The notes: a model not told the origin generated them from the letters alone. Numbered from the stretch's first letter, positions 47,436 through 60,107 are shown. The stretch is 64,000 nucleotides of DNA from Daphnia carinata (GCF_022539665.2 NC_081333.1:310001-374000); one strand, 5' to 3'. Numbers and translations: made by a program.

Positions 47436-49359
47436 ATGCAGGATCCAAGCATTCCAGTAAACAAGAAAGGGGTTTTAACTTCTTTCCTCACCGGCCAGCC
47501 CATGCCGATTCCGGAAAAAGATAATGTATTACAACTTTTTCCCAATGTGTGACAATGTAGTCGTAAACTTGCGGTTATATGGACAGCATGAAAATAATAA
47601 AACATGAGATAGTTGCATCCTTTCCTAAGATTAGTATATAGCATTCCAGCAGGAAATGACTCACGTCTTGGCAGTTCGAAGGTGTTATTTCCTTGTAATT
47701 TAAGATGTGTAATACTGTTTCACCTTTAGCTTGTACGTGGCATTTCCCCTTTGTTACTAGACAATTAAGTGTGAGAAATTATAACATTCTCTAAAAATTT
47801 CAGTTTTAAACAATTTGTTTGTTTTCAATTCAGCTGGGCAAATGCAGATCTGTCTCGGAGTTTGAGAAGCTAAACCGCATTGGTGAAGGAACCTATGGCA
47901 TTGTCTGTAAGGATTCAACCTAAAGTCATCTACTGAATTGCAAATTTTCACAATCTGCATTATTTTTAGATAGAGCACGCGACACCCGAAATTCAGAAGT
48001 TGTCGCGCTGAAAAAGATGCGCATGGAACGTGAAAAAGATGGACTGCCACTGAGCGCCATCCGTGAGATTACGTTATTGTTGAATTGCCAACACGATAAC
48101 ATTGTGGCCATCAAAGAGGTCGTGGTCGGTAGGAGTCTCGAAAGGTATGTTCATGAAAAGAGAAAACCTTAACTGTGTTGTTGCCTTTGAAATTTAACTG
48201 ACCATGTCATTATGTTATTCAGTGTTTTTCTAGTAATGGAGTACTGCGAGCAAGATTTGGCTTCAATACTTGACAATATGCCAAACCCATTTACAGAAGC
48301 TCAAGTCAAATGCATTGCTCTCCAAGTATATCTGTTCACTTTAGTCATTACATAATTGATTTTGGAACATTCCTTTCCATTTAGGTATTCCAAGGACTTG
48401 CCTATCTTCATAAACACTATTACATTCATCGCGATTTGAAAGTGTCTAATCTTTTAATGACCGACAGGGGATGCGTCAAAATTGGTACGGGAAACCTTGA
48501 TTTTAATGCAAAATGATTTATTTATCTCATAACAATCTATTGGTTAGCCGATTTTGGACTGGCACGTCGATTTGGTGAACCTATTAAACCGATGACTCCT
48601 CGTGTTGTAACGTTGTGGTATCGAGCCCCCGAATTGCTCCTCAACTCCCCTACCCACACAACAGCAATTGATATTTGGGCAGCTGGCTGCATTCTCGGTT
48701 CGTATAATTCGTAATTAAATGCCTACTCATTTCCTCCTTGACTAATATGATTCTTAATTCAATCATAAAGGAGAACTATTGCTGCACAAGCCTCTTTTAC
48801 CCGGCCGTACTGAAGTCCAGCAATTGGATATGATAATTGATCTCTTGGGTACTCCTCATTCCGCCATTTGGCCTCAGATGGACCAACTGCCTGCTCTGCA
48901 AAATTTTACACTCAAATCACAACCATACAACAATCTCAAGCATAAATTCCCTTACTTAAGTGCCGCTGGTCTCCGGTTGCTCAATTTCCTATTCATGTAC
49001 GACCCAGCTAAGCGAGCAACTGCTGAAGAATGTCTACAAAGCTCTTACTTTAGAGAACAACCCCTCCGTAAGTTTCACATCTATCCATATTTCTAATACT
49101 TTTTCATTAATCCAATATTTTAAACTGGATTTCCACAGCATGCGATCCCAAGCTTATGCCATCATTTCCGCAGCATAGAAATATGAAATCTAGCCGTAGA
49201 GAAATGAATCAGGAACAACGGCAACAGGAAAATCAATCGAACGACGGTCTGTCAGACTTGGTAAGCATCTCGTAAGCTACTATACTATTTCAATATTTTA
49301 TTTGAATATCGATTACTTTTATGTAGCTACAACTGCCGAAGCGTGGTCGGGTCGATTAA
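47436..49359 (+). CDS. Cdk10: Cyclin-dependent kinase 10
   Basis: Cyclin-M-activated Ser/Thr kinase that restrains ETS2 and ciliogenesis in vertebrates. Exons 47436-47525, 47834-47906, 47970-48144, 48223-48325, 48385-48484, 48548-48697, 48771-49067, 49139-49260 and 49327-49359 join in frame into 380 residues. Landmarks: [20 protein letters not shown] with the P-loop, VALKKMRM with the ATP-binding Lys, cyclin-binding helix PLSAIRE (PISSLRE in human), [11 protein letters not shown], catalytic [17 protein letters not shown], activation loop [10 protein letters not shown], and [13 protein letters not shown]. The tail is Gln/Asn-rich and ends LPKRGRVD. The start [12 protein letters not shown] was chosen because the first exon is open, has a good donor and aligns in position with the human N-terminus. 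Confidence 0.95.
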
Positions 49360-49471
49360 AATCAATGGCGAAACAAAAGAAGTTTGGAATTTGTCGTTGT
49401 TTGTCCTTTTTTTTTAATTATTATTTTAGTTTTTTTTCTTTTTTACTGAACTACACGCATTTCACGGTGCA

Positions 49472-50031
49472 TTACAAAAACTCGCGATCCGGCTTGGTTT
49501 TCTTGGCATATTTCTTTGCAAGTCTTGGGAACCAACGATGTTTAGTTGTAGCTGTTGTTTTCATTAGGTATTCCCTTTGCTGCTGTGGTTTCTCAAAATG
49601 AAATATTTCTTCTATATCTTTAGCTTGTGTCTTCAGGATCTGGGTTAATTCATTTGATTTGATTGGTAGGGGAAGGCTGCATTCATAGGGAAATCTGTTA
49701 TTGGAAAATTTGTCATTAATGTGGCATTCTTGGTAACTCTCGTAAGTTTAAACATATCAAAAGGAAAACTACTTAAAATGAAAACAATAAGCTTTTAATT
49801 ATTACAAGATAGCGTATATACTAAAGAAAATGCCTACTTAGGTTCGGGATGCCAGCAGACAATTGTGGCTCCATTGTCGGCCATAACAATTTTATCTTCG
49901 GGATTTTCTTTTCGGAGGATATGGCTATTCCTTTGAAACCCATAGCCAAAAATCTGCACATATCTAGCACTAAAGTTCAGCACATTTTTGTTTTGAGCCA
50001 GATTGCTCAAAGTTTTCAGAGATGTAGCCAT
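49472..50031 (-). CDS. mRpL42: Mitochondrial ribosomal protein mL42
   Basis: Component of the mitoribosome. Two minus-strand exons, 49838-50031 and 49472-49694, join in frame into 138 residues. The first reads MATSLKTLSNLAQNKN as a mitochondrial-type leader, then VMADNGATIVCWHPEPK; the second continues FPYECSLPLP and ends TTKHRWFPRLAKKYAKKTK. Vertebrate mL42 has the same pattern, TIVCYHP followed by PYEHTKPIP and a Trp-containing basic end. Without splicing, the first exon appears to stop at TAA directly after PEPK; the true donor is gtaggc overlapping that stop. The gene is convergent with CDK10, with stops only 113 bp apart, and divergent from SLC66A3. Confidence 0.88.
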
Positions 50032-50269
50032 GTTACAGCGAAATGTGGTTTGACAGTGAAGCAGACGAACGTTAACAACGTTGCCACCAACACAAAAATA
50101 CAGAAGATAAATAGTGGGATTAAAAAATGAAAGTCGATTGTCGATTGTTTTGCCAGATGTAAATTTGAGAAAGTCAAAAACGAAACGTGTAACAAGTCAG
50201 TCTTTCGAAGGACTTTGGTCTCAACAGTTGATCGTGGTATCACCCTCTATAGTCTTCTTCCTAAAGAAA
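50032..50269. promoter_or_regulatory. Bidirectional promoter, mRpL42 / SLC66A3-like
   Basis: Only 238 bp separate the two divergent start codons, and this must include both 5' UTRs, so the promoter is shared or overlapping. No TATA box is visible. Confidence 0.55.
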
Positions 50270-51165
50270 ATGGTCGAACTATATTCTCTATCAGTTACAT
50301 TTGCTAACATTTCAACAATTGTGCTGTGTATTGTGTTAAAAATCCCGCAAATAATAAGTCTCGTGAGCAGCAAAAACACTACGGGGCTCAGTCTACCGGG
50401 CACACTACTTGAATTGACATCGTAAGTCATGTTTTTCAATTATGTATTTCGTACTGGGCATGATTGATGATTTCCTTGTCTGAACTATTAGTATTCATAG
50501 TCACGTCTAATCTAGTAAGGGAATTAAGTAGGCCATTGTATCAAACGTAGGTTTACTATTGGGCTGTGCTACAGTGTTTCCAGCGGTTACGCACTTTCGT
50601 CATACTTGGAGTATCCCTTTCTCGTTGGGCAAGACCTTCTTCTTTTGGCTCTTGTACTTCATTACAGCAAACAACTAAGTCCGACTTGGTTTGCCCTACT
50701 TGGTGCCTATGCGGCCGTCGTCTACGCTTTGACGACAGGCATGTTTCCAAAAGGGCTGTTAATTACATTAATGGTAACTGCTTTGGACTATTAAAACGCT
50801 ATTTCTACAGATTAGACATTATGACGATCGAATTTTAGAGCCTTTGCACTCCAATATCGGCTGCCAGCAAACTGGCTCAACTTCGAACGATGCACGTCAC
50901 CCAAAACTCAAAATCTGTCAGTGTGTTGACTTGGTCTATCGCAGTGTATACTTGCATTAGTAAGTGCTGTGATTTGTTTAGTTTCAGATGTTTTTGTTTT
51001 CAAACTCTCTGATTTTTCTTAGCGCGGATCTTTACGACTTTGGATCGGGGTTTTGATGCCCCACTGTTAGCCAACTATTCCGTCAGTTTGATCCTTAATT
51101 TGGCCATTATCTCTTTGGCTTTGAAACTGAGAAGACCGTGTAAGCAGGAAAAGAAAACACAATGA
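50270..51165 (+). CDS. PQ-loop protein, SLC66A3 (PQLC3) type
   Basis: Seven-helix PQ-loop membrane protein; family members export amino acids from lysosomes, but the SLC66A3 substrate is not established. Exons 50270-50421, 50551-50773, 50839-50959 and 51023-51165 join in frame into 212 residues. The first PQ loop is IPQIISLVSSKNTTGLSLPG, followed by YLEYPFLVGQDLLLLALVL; the second repeat contains SLCTPISAASKLAQL, then SVSVLTWSIAVYTC, all aligning with the human protein (LPQI, TYLEYPILIAQD, FISAASKFAQL, TVSALTWSL). The start MVELYSLSVTF was chosen over the open sequence upstream because it places the first helix as in the family. It ends KQEKKTQ. Confidence 0.9.
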
Positions 51166-51661
51166 AATAAAACAGAGCACAATGTTTGGGGCATTAGTGG
51201 TTGAGGACAATTGCGTGTCAGTCAATGGAAAGTTAAACTCATTGCGTGTTGCTACCACACTATGCGGGCGCGTGTTTATTTTTACGTTTCCTTTCTTCTT
51301 GATTTCCAAGCGGGTACAGTTTAAACGAATCCACACAAAACTTTTGTTCAAGACTGTTGTCATGCTTCCTCCTTCACACCTTGCACGCCATCGTCAGATG
51401 TGTTTTCCGAATGCAATTCTCTACAACTTGTTCCGTACTGCCGCCGTCTGCTCACCTCCTTCTGATGATTGATGCAAACGAACGTGATTAAACGGTGCCT
51501 TGTTGTTCAAAACTTCGGAGCATTTCGTCTAGACAGCTGTTGGGATACATCACATGGATTTATCCCTAATCGCAAGCAGTTCCCATTTATATAAAGGGCT
51601 ACGTAGAATTTTTCCTACGACTGGAATTATTATTTTTTGTTAAGTTGAAATAGTTTTAGGT
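51166..51661. other. Convergent 3' UTR interval
   Basis: Between the stops of SLC66A3 (+) and the thioredoxin-domain gene (-). aatgaaataaaac at the SLC66A3 stop overlaps a possible poly(A) signal. No coding signal of its own. Confidence 0.5.
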
Positions 51662-53174
51662 CTACTCGACTGATTCGCTAACGTCTTTAGCCAATTCATC
51701 TTCGACAATTTGCTCCAGATTTTCAGTGGGTTCTTCTTCTTCCGGCTGTTTTTCCACTTCTTCTTCGGCGACCTCTTCCACGGCGGGAGTTTCATTCTCA
51801 GCAGTTTCTTCCTCTTCCCCTGATTCCTTTTCCAATTGCTTGATCAGCGCTTCCTTTTCATCAGGATCGGCTATCAGATGGAACTCTATAGGCTGATATT
51901 CCGATTCTTCCGCGTTAGCTTCGGCACTGCAAGGGGTGTCATCCGTATGTTCCGTTTTCTCTTCTAATTCTAGTCCTTCCACGTTTTCTGCCAGCTCGTC
52001 TTCCGTGCCTTCTTCATGAACAGTTCTTAATTAAGAAATGCAATAGTCAGTTTCTATCTATTCTTTCGTGAAAGAAAGTGAAATTGCTTTATACTTTGGT
52101 TCAACTTCAGCAATCAGTGATTTAATGGTGTGGTCAAACCACTCTGCCAGGCTTTCGTCTTCCACTGTCGAAGGGAACCACAGAATGAGACAATCTTTTT
52201 TGTTGAGACTTACAGCCGATCTGGCGACGATCGCCAATTTTTTTTCGGTCAATGCCTCGATCAATTTATCGAGGATCAATCGATAGGATCCTTTCAAAGT
52301 CAATCCGTCCAGTTCTAGCCAATTATCTGGCGCAGTAGTCAACTCAACGTCTTCTTCTTGTTAGATAATAGAAAATTAAACAAAATCTAAAGAGCTGTCG
52401 TAGTTTTAAATGCTTACGATTAGTTTCTTCTGTCTCGGGATTGCTGTTTGGCAAATCAAAACTATCCCATGACAACTGCATTGATAACAACACGTTAGAT
52501 TGCATCGGAGTGTTTACAATGCACTTTACTAACCGCAACCCTTTGACGAGTTCCTTCCAACACTTCCTTTTCCGTTTGCAGTTCAGCCAGTAAAGTTTTC
52601 CTGATGAGAGGGGCATTAGCACCTCTAATCAAAGCTACAGGTTCGCCGCCCTTTAAAAAAAAAATTAGCAACATAGAATAATTTGCATGTAATGGCATTC
52701 TGTGATCACTTACGGCCAGGAAAAGCCAAGTTGGTTCGCTCCTGCTCCTGAACTTGGAGAGCTGACCGATGCAATCCGCTTTAGCCTTGTTGTAAATAGT
52801 TAATTAAAATTTCAGCTGTGCGCAATGAACTATTAATGGTGATGAAGTTACCAGGGCGCAGTGGAGGAGATCATCACCTAATTGAAGTTTGATCTCTTTC
52901 AAATGGGAAGCCATCGCCGTGCAAGGGCCGCACCATTCCGAGTAGACGTCAACCACTATACTCCGGGGGTAGACAATATGTTAATTCCAAATGGGTATGG
53001 CTTTCTGCTGAGGTCAGCTAAATAATTTATATTTAAGAGTATATTACCAACAAGTCCTTGAAGCTTGGTGAGTTCTTCCCACTCTTCGTTGGTGGCTACT
53101 TCGATTTGCCAAGCCACATGATCCACTCGCTTCTTTCCGGCTGCCATTTTCCTTGCTAATAAGGCACCCGCCAT
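51662..53174 (-). CDS. Thioredoxin-domain protein, TXNDC3/TXNDC6 (NME8/NME9) type, paralogue 1
   Basis: Minus-strand exons 53048-53174, 52852-52955, 52714-52785, 52534-52650, 52418-52475, 52095-52356 and 51662-52025 join in frame into 367 residues. The thioredoxin fold (about 15-120) has an intact redox motif in VVDVYSEWCGPCTAMA and the segment RSRSEPTWLFLAGGEPVALI. A middle domain (LTTAPDNWLELDGLTLKGSY, SLIAEVEPK) and a Glu-rich tail follow (EEEVEKQPEEEEPTENLEQ). Members of this group work in axonemes and usually carry NDP-kinase domains after the thioredoxin; no NDK motif (NxxHGSD) is seen here, so this is a lineage variant without it. An inverted paralogue lies at 56914-58342. Confidence 0.78.
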
Positions 53175-54513
53175 GTTGATAGTAAATCACAATTTAATAT
53201 AAATACAAAGGAACAATTATAAATGCTTAGATTTAAACATTCGACTTCCAAACAACAACTTTGTGCTACATCAGCTGTGAGGCTCGCAAAAGTGTTGGTT
53301 GGCTCGGAAGTGTTAGAATGACTGAGCCTTCGTAGGTCATTTCACCTTTGGTTTTATATAGAGTGTAAAAGTGTTGTATAGGTATATAACTTTTAGCCGC
53401 TGGGAACAAGTGTGAGGTTACACGAAAATCAGCGCAGCCGCTATCCGCCGTTTCGTCACGAGAAAACTTGGTGCACACGAAATGCTAAAACTATTGTGCA
53501 TGTATGGCTGTATCGTACTTGCTCGTCTAAAAGTAATTAACTCTGCCATGTGTCTTATTACACTTGCATTGCTTTGGTTATGCATCACACAATAGCACGA
53601 ATTCGTATGGGTGGGACCCGTCATGTGTGACAGTCTTTTGCCATACTTTTACCTTATTTATGGTTGAGTAATGAGTTGGGTGTGAGAAGAAACGATCCGC
53701 CTGAATGAGAAACTTCAAATTTGTGATTAATTAAATAGCAAACAAGGGATTGCTTGTACCTTTTTCTTGGTGAATAGATTTTAGCAGTTTTTGTCGAGTC
53801 TTCGAAAAGAGTTTGGCTGGTCAAGTCGGTTCCAACTGTCGTAAGGAAAGAGAGATGTTGATTCGTTGCTGTGGGTAACGCCCGAACTTATGGCGACGAT
53901 CTAGTCTCTGCGACACTCGTACCAACCCCTTTTATTCTGCCTGTTCGCCGCTTCCCTTAAGTAATTGTCCATCGATCCATTACAGCAACGTCACTTTCAC
54001 AGATATGTTGTTTCATAATTTAAAATTGATGCAATCCTTTTATTCTTTATTTTCACTTTTGTTATTTATATTTCCTGTTATTGGATATTATTGAATTCCC
54101 TTTTTTAAACGTGCAATCTTACGCGCCATCTCGTATCCTAATATTGTAATCGATTTTGATTTTCCAGCAATGCTTTGCTCCAAGGGACAGTGAAAACGTT
54201 AGTGTACATAGTAGTGTGTTGACTAATTCGACGCTCATTTTATGTGTTCGACGTTATCGTGGCCATAAATTACCGATATTTGTCGAAACGAAGCTTAAAA
54301 GTTACCAGGGATAAAGGACAGAACTAGGAACCGACAATGGTTAGCATATCTAGCTGCTGTTCTAGGCAGTTGCCGACGTAAACAACTTTTTTGGAGCAAA
54401 AACACAACATTGCTTGGGGCATTTTTCAATACGTGTCACTTACAAAAAGTGTACACACGGGCTAGTTTTACGCCACATCAGCAGCATTCAAGACGAAAAA
54501 AGTGAAGCTCGCC
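53175..54513. other. Intergenic between thioredoxin-domain gene (-) and FAPP1 (+)
   Basis: Promoters of two divergent genes. Open stretches at 53266-53624 lack coding character. No TATA box stands out; nothing else supported. Confidence 0.45.
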
Positions 54514-55570
54514 ATGGAGGGAGTCCTTTGGAAATGGACAAATTATTGGACAGGTAAATACTTTTGCCGACTATTACCTTTTCTTTACGATGTCAACCCC
54601 CTGTACTTACATTGTTATGTGATGTTGCCATGGCGTCAACTATAATTCGGGGAATTTTTGAAGCCTTTGTGACTATTTGTCATGTGACTGTGATACTAAC
54701 ACTTACTAGCTGTTTCATGGACTTGGTGTAACCTCCACTAATTTATTGATTCAAATAGGCTGGCAACCACGCTGGTTTGTGCTGGACGGTGGGATCTTGG
54801 TTTACTACAAGTCTCAAGAGGAAGTGAATCAAGGATGCAAGGGTTCACTTAAAATTAGTGCTTGTGAAATATCAGGTGAGTGACAAGGGATTTTAAAGCA
54901 TTTATTGATAAAATAGATTATTCTTTTCTTAATTGCACAGTGAGTCAAACAGATCCGTTTCGACTTGACGTTACTGTTCCAGGAGAGCAGCATTTTTACC
55001 TGAGGGCTTCCACATCACAAGAAAGACAAGCATGGCTTGTGGCATTAGGTAGTGCCAAAGCTTGTGAGAGAATCACTAAAGATGCCACTATTGAACCAGG
55101 TTTTAAAAGAATCTGTAATTTTCATATATGTTTTCCTGAATGTTTTCCTTTTGCAGTGTGCATCCCAGTCTGTGAAGAAAAAAATAATTTAAAGTCAAAG
55201 CGAAGTGAATTGAGACTCTACTGTGATTTATTAATGCAGCAAGTTCATTCAGTAAAACATGCAGCTACACAAGCACCACCTGATATTGAGGTAAAATCTT
55301 TTCCAAAATTATCAAGATGTCATCCTAAATCAACCGTTTATTGTTGGGTGGTAGAAATTAGACGAATCCACACATTTGCTGACAGCCACTTGCGACACCT
55401 TCATTTCCACACTGGAAGAATGTTTGCGGCTTGCCAAGGCGGAGTTTACCTACCAATTGCCCCATACGCATCCTTCGGTCGACAAGCCAAACAATGGCTA
55501 CAGTTATGACCCACCCCATTCTCCCGCACCCATATCGCCATCCGGTAGGAAAACTTCACGTTCTAAGTAG
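54514..55570 (+). CDS. FAPP1-type PH-domain protein (PLEKHA3)
   Basis: Binds PtdIns4P and ARF1 at the trans-Golgi and acts in Golgi-to-surface transport. Exons 54514-54553, 54759-54875, 54941-55099, 55157-55290 and 55355-55570 join in frame into 221 residues. The PH domain (1-93) starts [20 protein letters not shown], with [21 protein letters not shown] and [14 protein letters not shown], all at family positions. After it comes [15 protein letters not shown], the strongly conserved helix of FAPP proteins, then [15 protein letters not shown] and a Pro/Ser-rich tail with an FFAT-like region not evident. There is no glycolipid-transfer domain, so it is FAPP1-like rather than FAPP2. The internal exon starting at 55355 was chosen by phase. 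It sits between two oppositely oriented thioredoxin-domain paralogues. Confidence 0.92.
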
Positions 55571-56913
55571 AAGCTTTTTGGTGAAAAAGAGAAAACAAAC
55601 TTTAGATAGGAAAGAAATCTCTCGCAGCCTTGAATTCGTTTGCCAACTATTTTACCATTCCAAACGTTGAGAACAATGGCGAAAACAAAAACAAACACAA
55701 AAAACTTAAAAAAAAAAAAAGAGAAACTTTATAATAATAACTCTTCCTCTCTAGTCATCGAATATGGCATCTTTATTCGGCCAATTTACCCCTTTTTTTA
55801 CATAAAATTACATTTTAAAAATACTCTTAAAGGATAAATAGAACTTTGAACTTTGATTCTTCTTGTTGTATTCGATTTTTCATTTGAATACTATTTTTCT
55901 TAGCTCACTTTCTTGTTATTTTATTAACGCCAACTAAAGTTTGTACGGCAAAGTTACACTTAGGTGTTAAACAACAATGGATAGCAGCACACCTACCGAT
56001 TCGATCCTTTTCAACACGTGTATATCTTGTGTCGCTTTTTGTTTATTTTCTGCAAAAATCGGTTTAGATATTATTTTTGTTGTGCACGTATTTTTCGATA
56101 ACGGAAAACATCTTCCCAATGTTATCCTATCGATACTTGTTGTTACGTGACAATCGGACCAACGTTAAAGAATTTACAACAAATTCACACGCCTACTTAG
56201 AGATGTGCATTTATGTAGGAAATCTGGCGCATTTTTTGGGGATCGTGATTTTCAAAAAGATTCGTGCGCCATCGATTACACAGTTGTCAAATGTCGCATA
56301 CAAAGAGTAGAGAAAAAGTTTGATAATGATTCTTATAGCAAGCGAGTGTCGTACGATTTAGTGTATGCACGCGAGCGTGATCCATTTTCTCTTCAACAAA
56401 AAAACAAAACTCAATCGAAAGTTGACGATTTTTTTTGCCCGTCAAACCGTTCTGTAAAACCTTTCGTTGTTGTCCATGTTTTTATGTATTTTGGGAATCC
56501 TGGTCGTACATTATAAGAAATGCAATCAGCCGTCAACCGAAATATGGTAAACAAGCCGAGTGCGTGTGAGTGGGAATGCGACATGGCCTTTGACTCATGT
56601 CTTTCCCCCTTTGTCACAAGCCCACTTGAGAGAGGCAGAAAAAGAAACAATTTCGGATGGAACAACAGATTCTTGGTCCTTTACATATATTGCACATAGC
56701 GCATGTTGGAAGGACGGACTCGGTTATTGTAATTTTCTTTTTTGCCCTTCCTGTTAGAGATAGTTGTGTGCACCCTAAAAACTATAAAAACTTGAACGAA
56801 ATCAGGTACTGAAGTCCAGTCGCTGTCAGAGTGTGAGTGACACTCTTTAGCACCGTTTGACGTATGTACAGTATAAATATTTCTTTTGATTCATTTAATT
56901 GTGATTTATCAGC
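55571..56913. other. Intergenic, 3' flank of FAPP1 and upstream of paralogue 2
   Basis: AT-rich with A-runs near 55710-55730. Open stretches at 56077-56516 are unrecognised and lack splice partners. The upstream region of the thioredoxin-domain paralogue shows no clear TATA box. Confidence 0.45.
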
Positions 56914-58342
56914 ATGGCCGACATGAGTGTTTTTGTACCTAAGAAGATGGCAGAATGGGAGAGGAAAGTGGATCATTTAATTTGGCAAATTGAAGTGGCC
57001 TCCGATGAAAAATGGGAAGAACTCGTCAAACTTCGAGGCCTCGTGGGTAATCTTATAAATTCTAATTGAAGTGTTAATATTTAAATTTTAATAACGAAAC
57101 TCATCCAACACGCAGTGGTGGATGTATATTCCGAGTGGTGCGGCCCGTGCACAGCCATGGCTAATTATTTAAAAGAGATTAAACTTTTATTAGGGGATGA
57201 TCTTCTTCACTGTGCCCTGGTAAGTTTGTAATTATTAGTACTTATTGCATACTGCTAATAAACTTTATTTTACCCGTTTATTTAGGCAAAATCAGATAAG
57301 ATCAGCCAACTTGCCAAATTCCGGGGCCGAAGCGAACCAACGTGGCTATTTTTGGCCGTAAGCTTCTAAATTAATATGCAGTCTTACACTCGTGGATATA
57401 ACGTTGACAAGACGGTAATTAAACGTCTTTTTAATTAGGGAGGAGAACCTGTTGTGTTAATAAGAGGTGCTAATGCCCCACTAATTCGGAAAACGTTATT
57501 GGAAGAACTACAAAGAGAAAAGGAGGTTCTAGAAGGAACCCGTCAAAGAGCTTCGGTAGGCACGTCATACGTTCTATTATACTGATGCACGTAATCCTTT
57601 AATTAACTGAAATTACTTAGTTATCTTGGGATAGTTTTGATTTGCCTGTTTTCAAGCCTGACACTGAGAAAAATAATAGTAAGTACAGCCAGCTATAAAT
57701 TAAAGGAACTTTAATATTTATGCATAATTTTTTTTTTAATGAAGAAATTGTATTGACCACTGCGCCGGACAATTGGTGGGAGCTAGATGGCCTAACTCTA
57801 CAAGGATCCTATCATCTGATTACCGATAAATTGTTTGCTGCACTAACCAAACGAAACCTGAAAATCGTAGCACAATCAGCCGTTCGTCTCAACCAAAAAG
57901 ATTGCCTTATTTTATGGTTTCCATCTTCAGTTGATTATTTCAGCCTGACCGAATGGTTTGACGCAACGATTGAAACACTTATCGCCGAAGTTGAACCCAA
58001 GTAATCACACAATCCTTTCATAAATTTTGTAGTATTTAAACGTTTGTGTTTCTTTATTGTCGATTTAGGATTGTGCTTGAAGAAGAAATTGTAGAAGAGC
58101 TTTCTGAAAAAACAGAAGGATTAGAATTGGCTGAGAAATCACTAGAGTCTGAGGTAAAACCTACCGATATCGAACTTAATAGTGAAGAACCTGAATATCA
58201 ACCTATAGAATTTCGCTTAATAACTGATCCCGATGAAAGAGACGCTTTGGTCAAACGTTTGGAAAAGGAATTGAAAGATAGCATAGATTCTGAAAGTCTC
58301 AGAGTGGAAGAAGATGATGGTCAAATTGTGGAAAATGTTTGA
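56914..58342 (+). CDS. Thioredoxin-domain protein, TXNDC3/TXNDC6 type, paralogue 2
   Basis: Exons 56914-57046, 57116-57219, 57286-57357, 57439-57555, 57621-57678, 57745-58000 and 58069-58342 join in frame into 337 residues. Exons 2-5 are 104, 72, 117 and 58 bp, exactly as in paralogue 1, and intron phases agree throughout, so the pair arose by duplication. The redox motif is intact (VYSEWCGPCTAMANYL). Other shared segments are GANAPLIRKTLLEELQ, LTTAPDNWWELDGLTLQGSY and EYQPIEFRLITDPDE. The Glu-rich tail is shorter than in paralogue 1. No NDP-kinase domain. Function by family: ciliary or axonemal redox or structural role; the actual role here is unknown. Confidence 0.78.
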
Positions 58343-59680
58343 ACTTAGCGAGTTATTGCTACTTTGAGTTAACTTTTAAGTAAATCCAGCTGTGGAGAAA
58401 ACAGTTTTACATATTAACTTTCCTTTACGATTTGAATTCGACTCGATCTCGATAGGCAATTTGTAAAAACCAAATTGTATTAAGAAAATTGCATTTCGGA
58501 AAGTCATCTGGCAATGATTTGCGAGTGTGAAGTCACACCAAAACCGTCCAAAATATGTTACCTGCCTGAAAATTTTGCGCTGGAGTGTAAGGTGGTGAGA
58601 AAACTTAGAATACACGTGTCGTAACCGCAACACGCTATGGCTAAGTTTTCGTACACTGCATGTTGCGACCTTCACTGCCCCATTAACTATTTCAATGTTG
58701 TTTGGTATTCATTTGGCATTGTTTTCCTTGCCCAAGTGGCATGTTAACAATTATCATAAACATGACGACCAAATTCAGCGTCGAACTAGTTTAATAGTTG
58801 GCAAACGGTGAAATGTTGAAACATCGTCTTTCCTTTAAAAAAATGTTTAAGATACAGAAAAAAAATTAAAGTAAACAAAAGTTCTCTGTGAAAATTTCAC
58901 CACATCGTAAAGGTAGAACGTGCTGACATCCAGGTAGACTGTACTCTTTGGTGATTGTAGAATATTATTTCATGAGGATGCTTGATGTTCCATCGTCATG
59001 TCACGAACGCATCAGAGAAAACTTTCCTTTACTGCATTCCGTAGCAGACTTTACTTTGCATTAGGAAGGTGGTCGATGGGGCTGAAGGTGCAGGGCAATG
59101 CTGGACTTGCACATGTGAAATGTAATCAACCCATCACGCAGAAGTAAACTGCACAAGTACGTGGCCACAATAGACGTCGTTACCTCGAACTTTCCGCCTT
59201 TTTGTTGTTCTTGCAATAAATGGATTTAACGTTTTCATTTTTTAGGACACGCTGAACTACTTAACAGAAAAATTCCAAATCCAGTGAAATACGTCGTAGT
59301 AAGCTGGGGTAAACTTGAAAGAACACGAGCAATGTAGAACGACGCCCCGTTTTAGCGAGCTCAGTGCAGATTTGCATTCTTGCTCCAATGTATAATGATC
59401 AGGTTCTATGTTATGGTATACACTATGATATACACTATGTTAGTGGTAAAACGGTCGTTACTGAAACCATACTTTCTAAATTTTTGAAGCCATATAAAGT
59501 GTATTTAGGCTACAACAGTTTACATTTGCAAAAATAAACATCTCACTTTTTCAATTTTCGTCAAATCCTAGATTTCATTAAAAATACATTATTCCGATTC
59601 GAAATTGATCGCTGATCTCGATAATGGGATATATTTTTATATTAGGCTTCTACTTTTTGAATTAACCATAAGAAACAGAA
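58343..59680. other. Intergenic, no supported gene
   Basis: 3' flank of the thioredoxin-domain gene and AT-rich DNA. The open stretch 58376-58675 (-) has no recognisable protein. Confidence 0.45.
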
Positions 59681-59945
59681 AGTCGTGCTTATTTAGTCGG
59701 GCTTAAATTTTTTTCGGTCAGTGTATCTAGAGAATTAACTAGAAATTTGACCGGTAGATGGCGATCCAGTAAAACAAAAAAAAACGGCCAATAATTTTTA
59801 TTTTTATTTTAGGTATTGCCATAGGCCATAGCCTATGGCAATCCGTTGTACCCAAAATAAAAAAAATATCGGCCTTTTTTTCTGTTTCACTATGGCATAT
59901 GGCAATCCGTTTTACATAAAAAAAAAAAAAAAATGGCGGAAAAAA
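59680..59945. repeat. Foldback repeat related to the 7.9-8.4 kb element
   Basis: Contains the aagcccgac unit in inverted orientation (gtcgggcttaaa, about 59697) and a hairpin at 59815-59842 with perfect 12-bp arms (attgccataggc) around a 4-base loop. A partial second copy of the arm, tatggcaatccgtt, recurs near 59895. Followed by long A-runs. Confidence 0.5.
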
Positions 59946-60107
59946 AAAAAAAAAACGCACTTTTTTCTCTTTTTTCTACCCGTAGCCATCTATCAGTCGG
60001 TTTCGTTATTACAGGCATGTAAGCAATTTCAGTTAATTGTATCCCATTAGCAGTTAATTGAGTAGCGTGGCTGGAGAACAACGCGTGGCTGGAGGAACAA
60101 TTGAAAA

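Noticed and set aside
59739-60081. Lys/Phe-rich open stretches
   Set aside because: Produced by long A/T runs of a low-complexity repeat, not coding.
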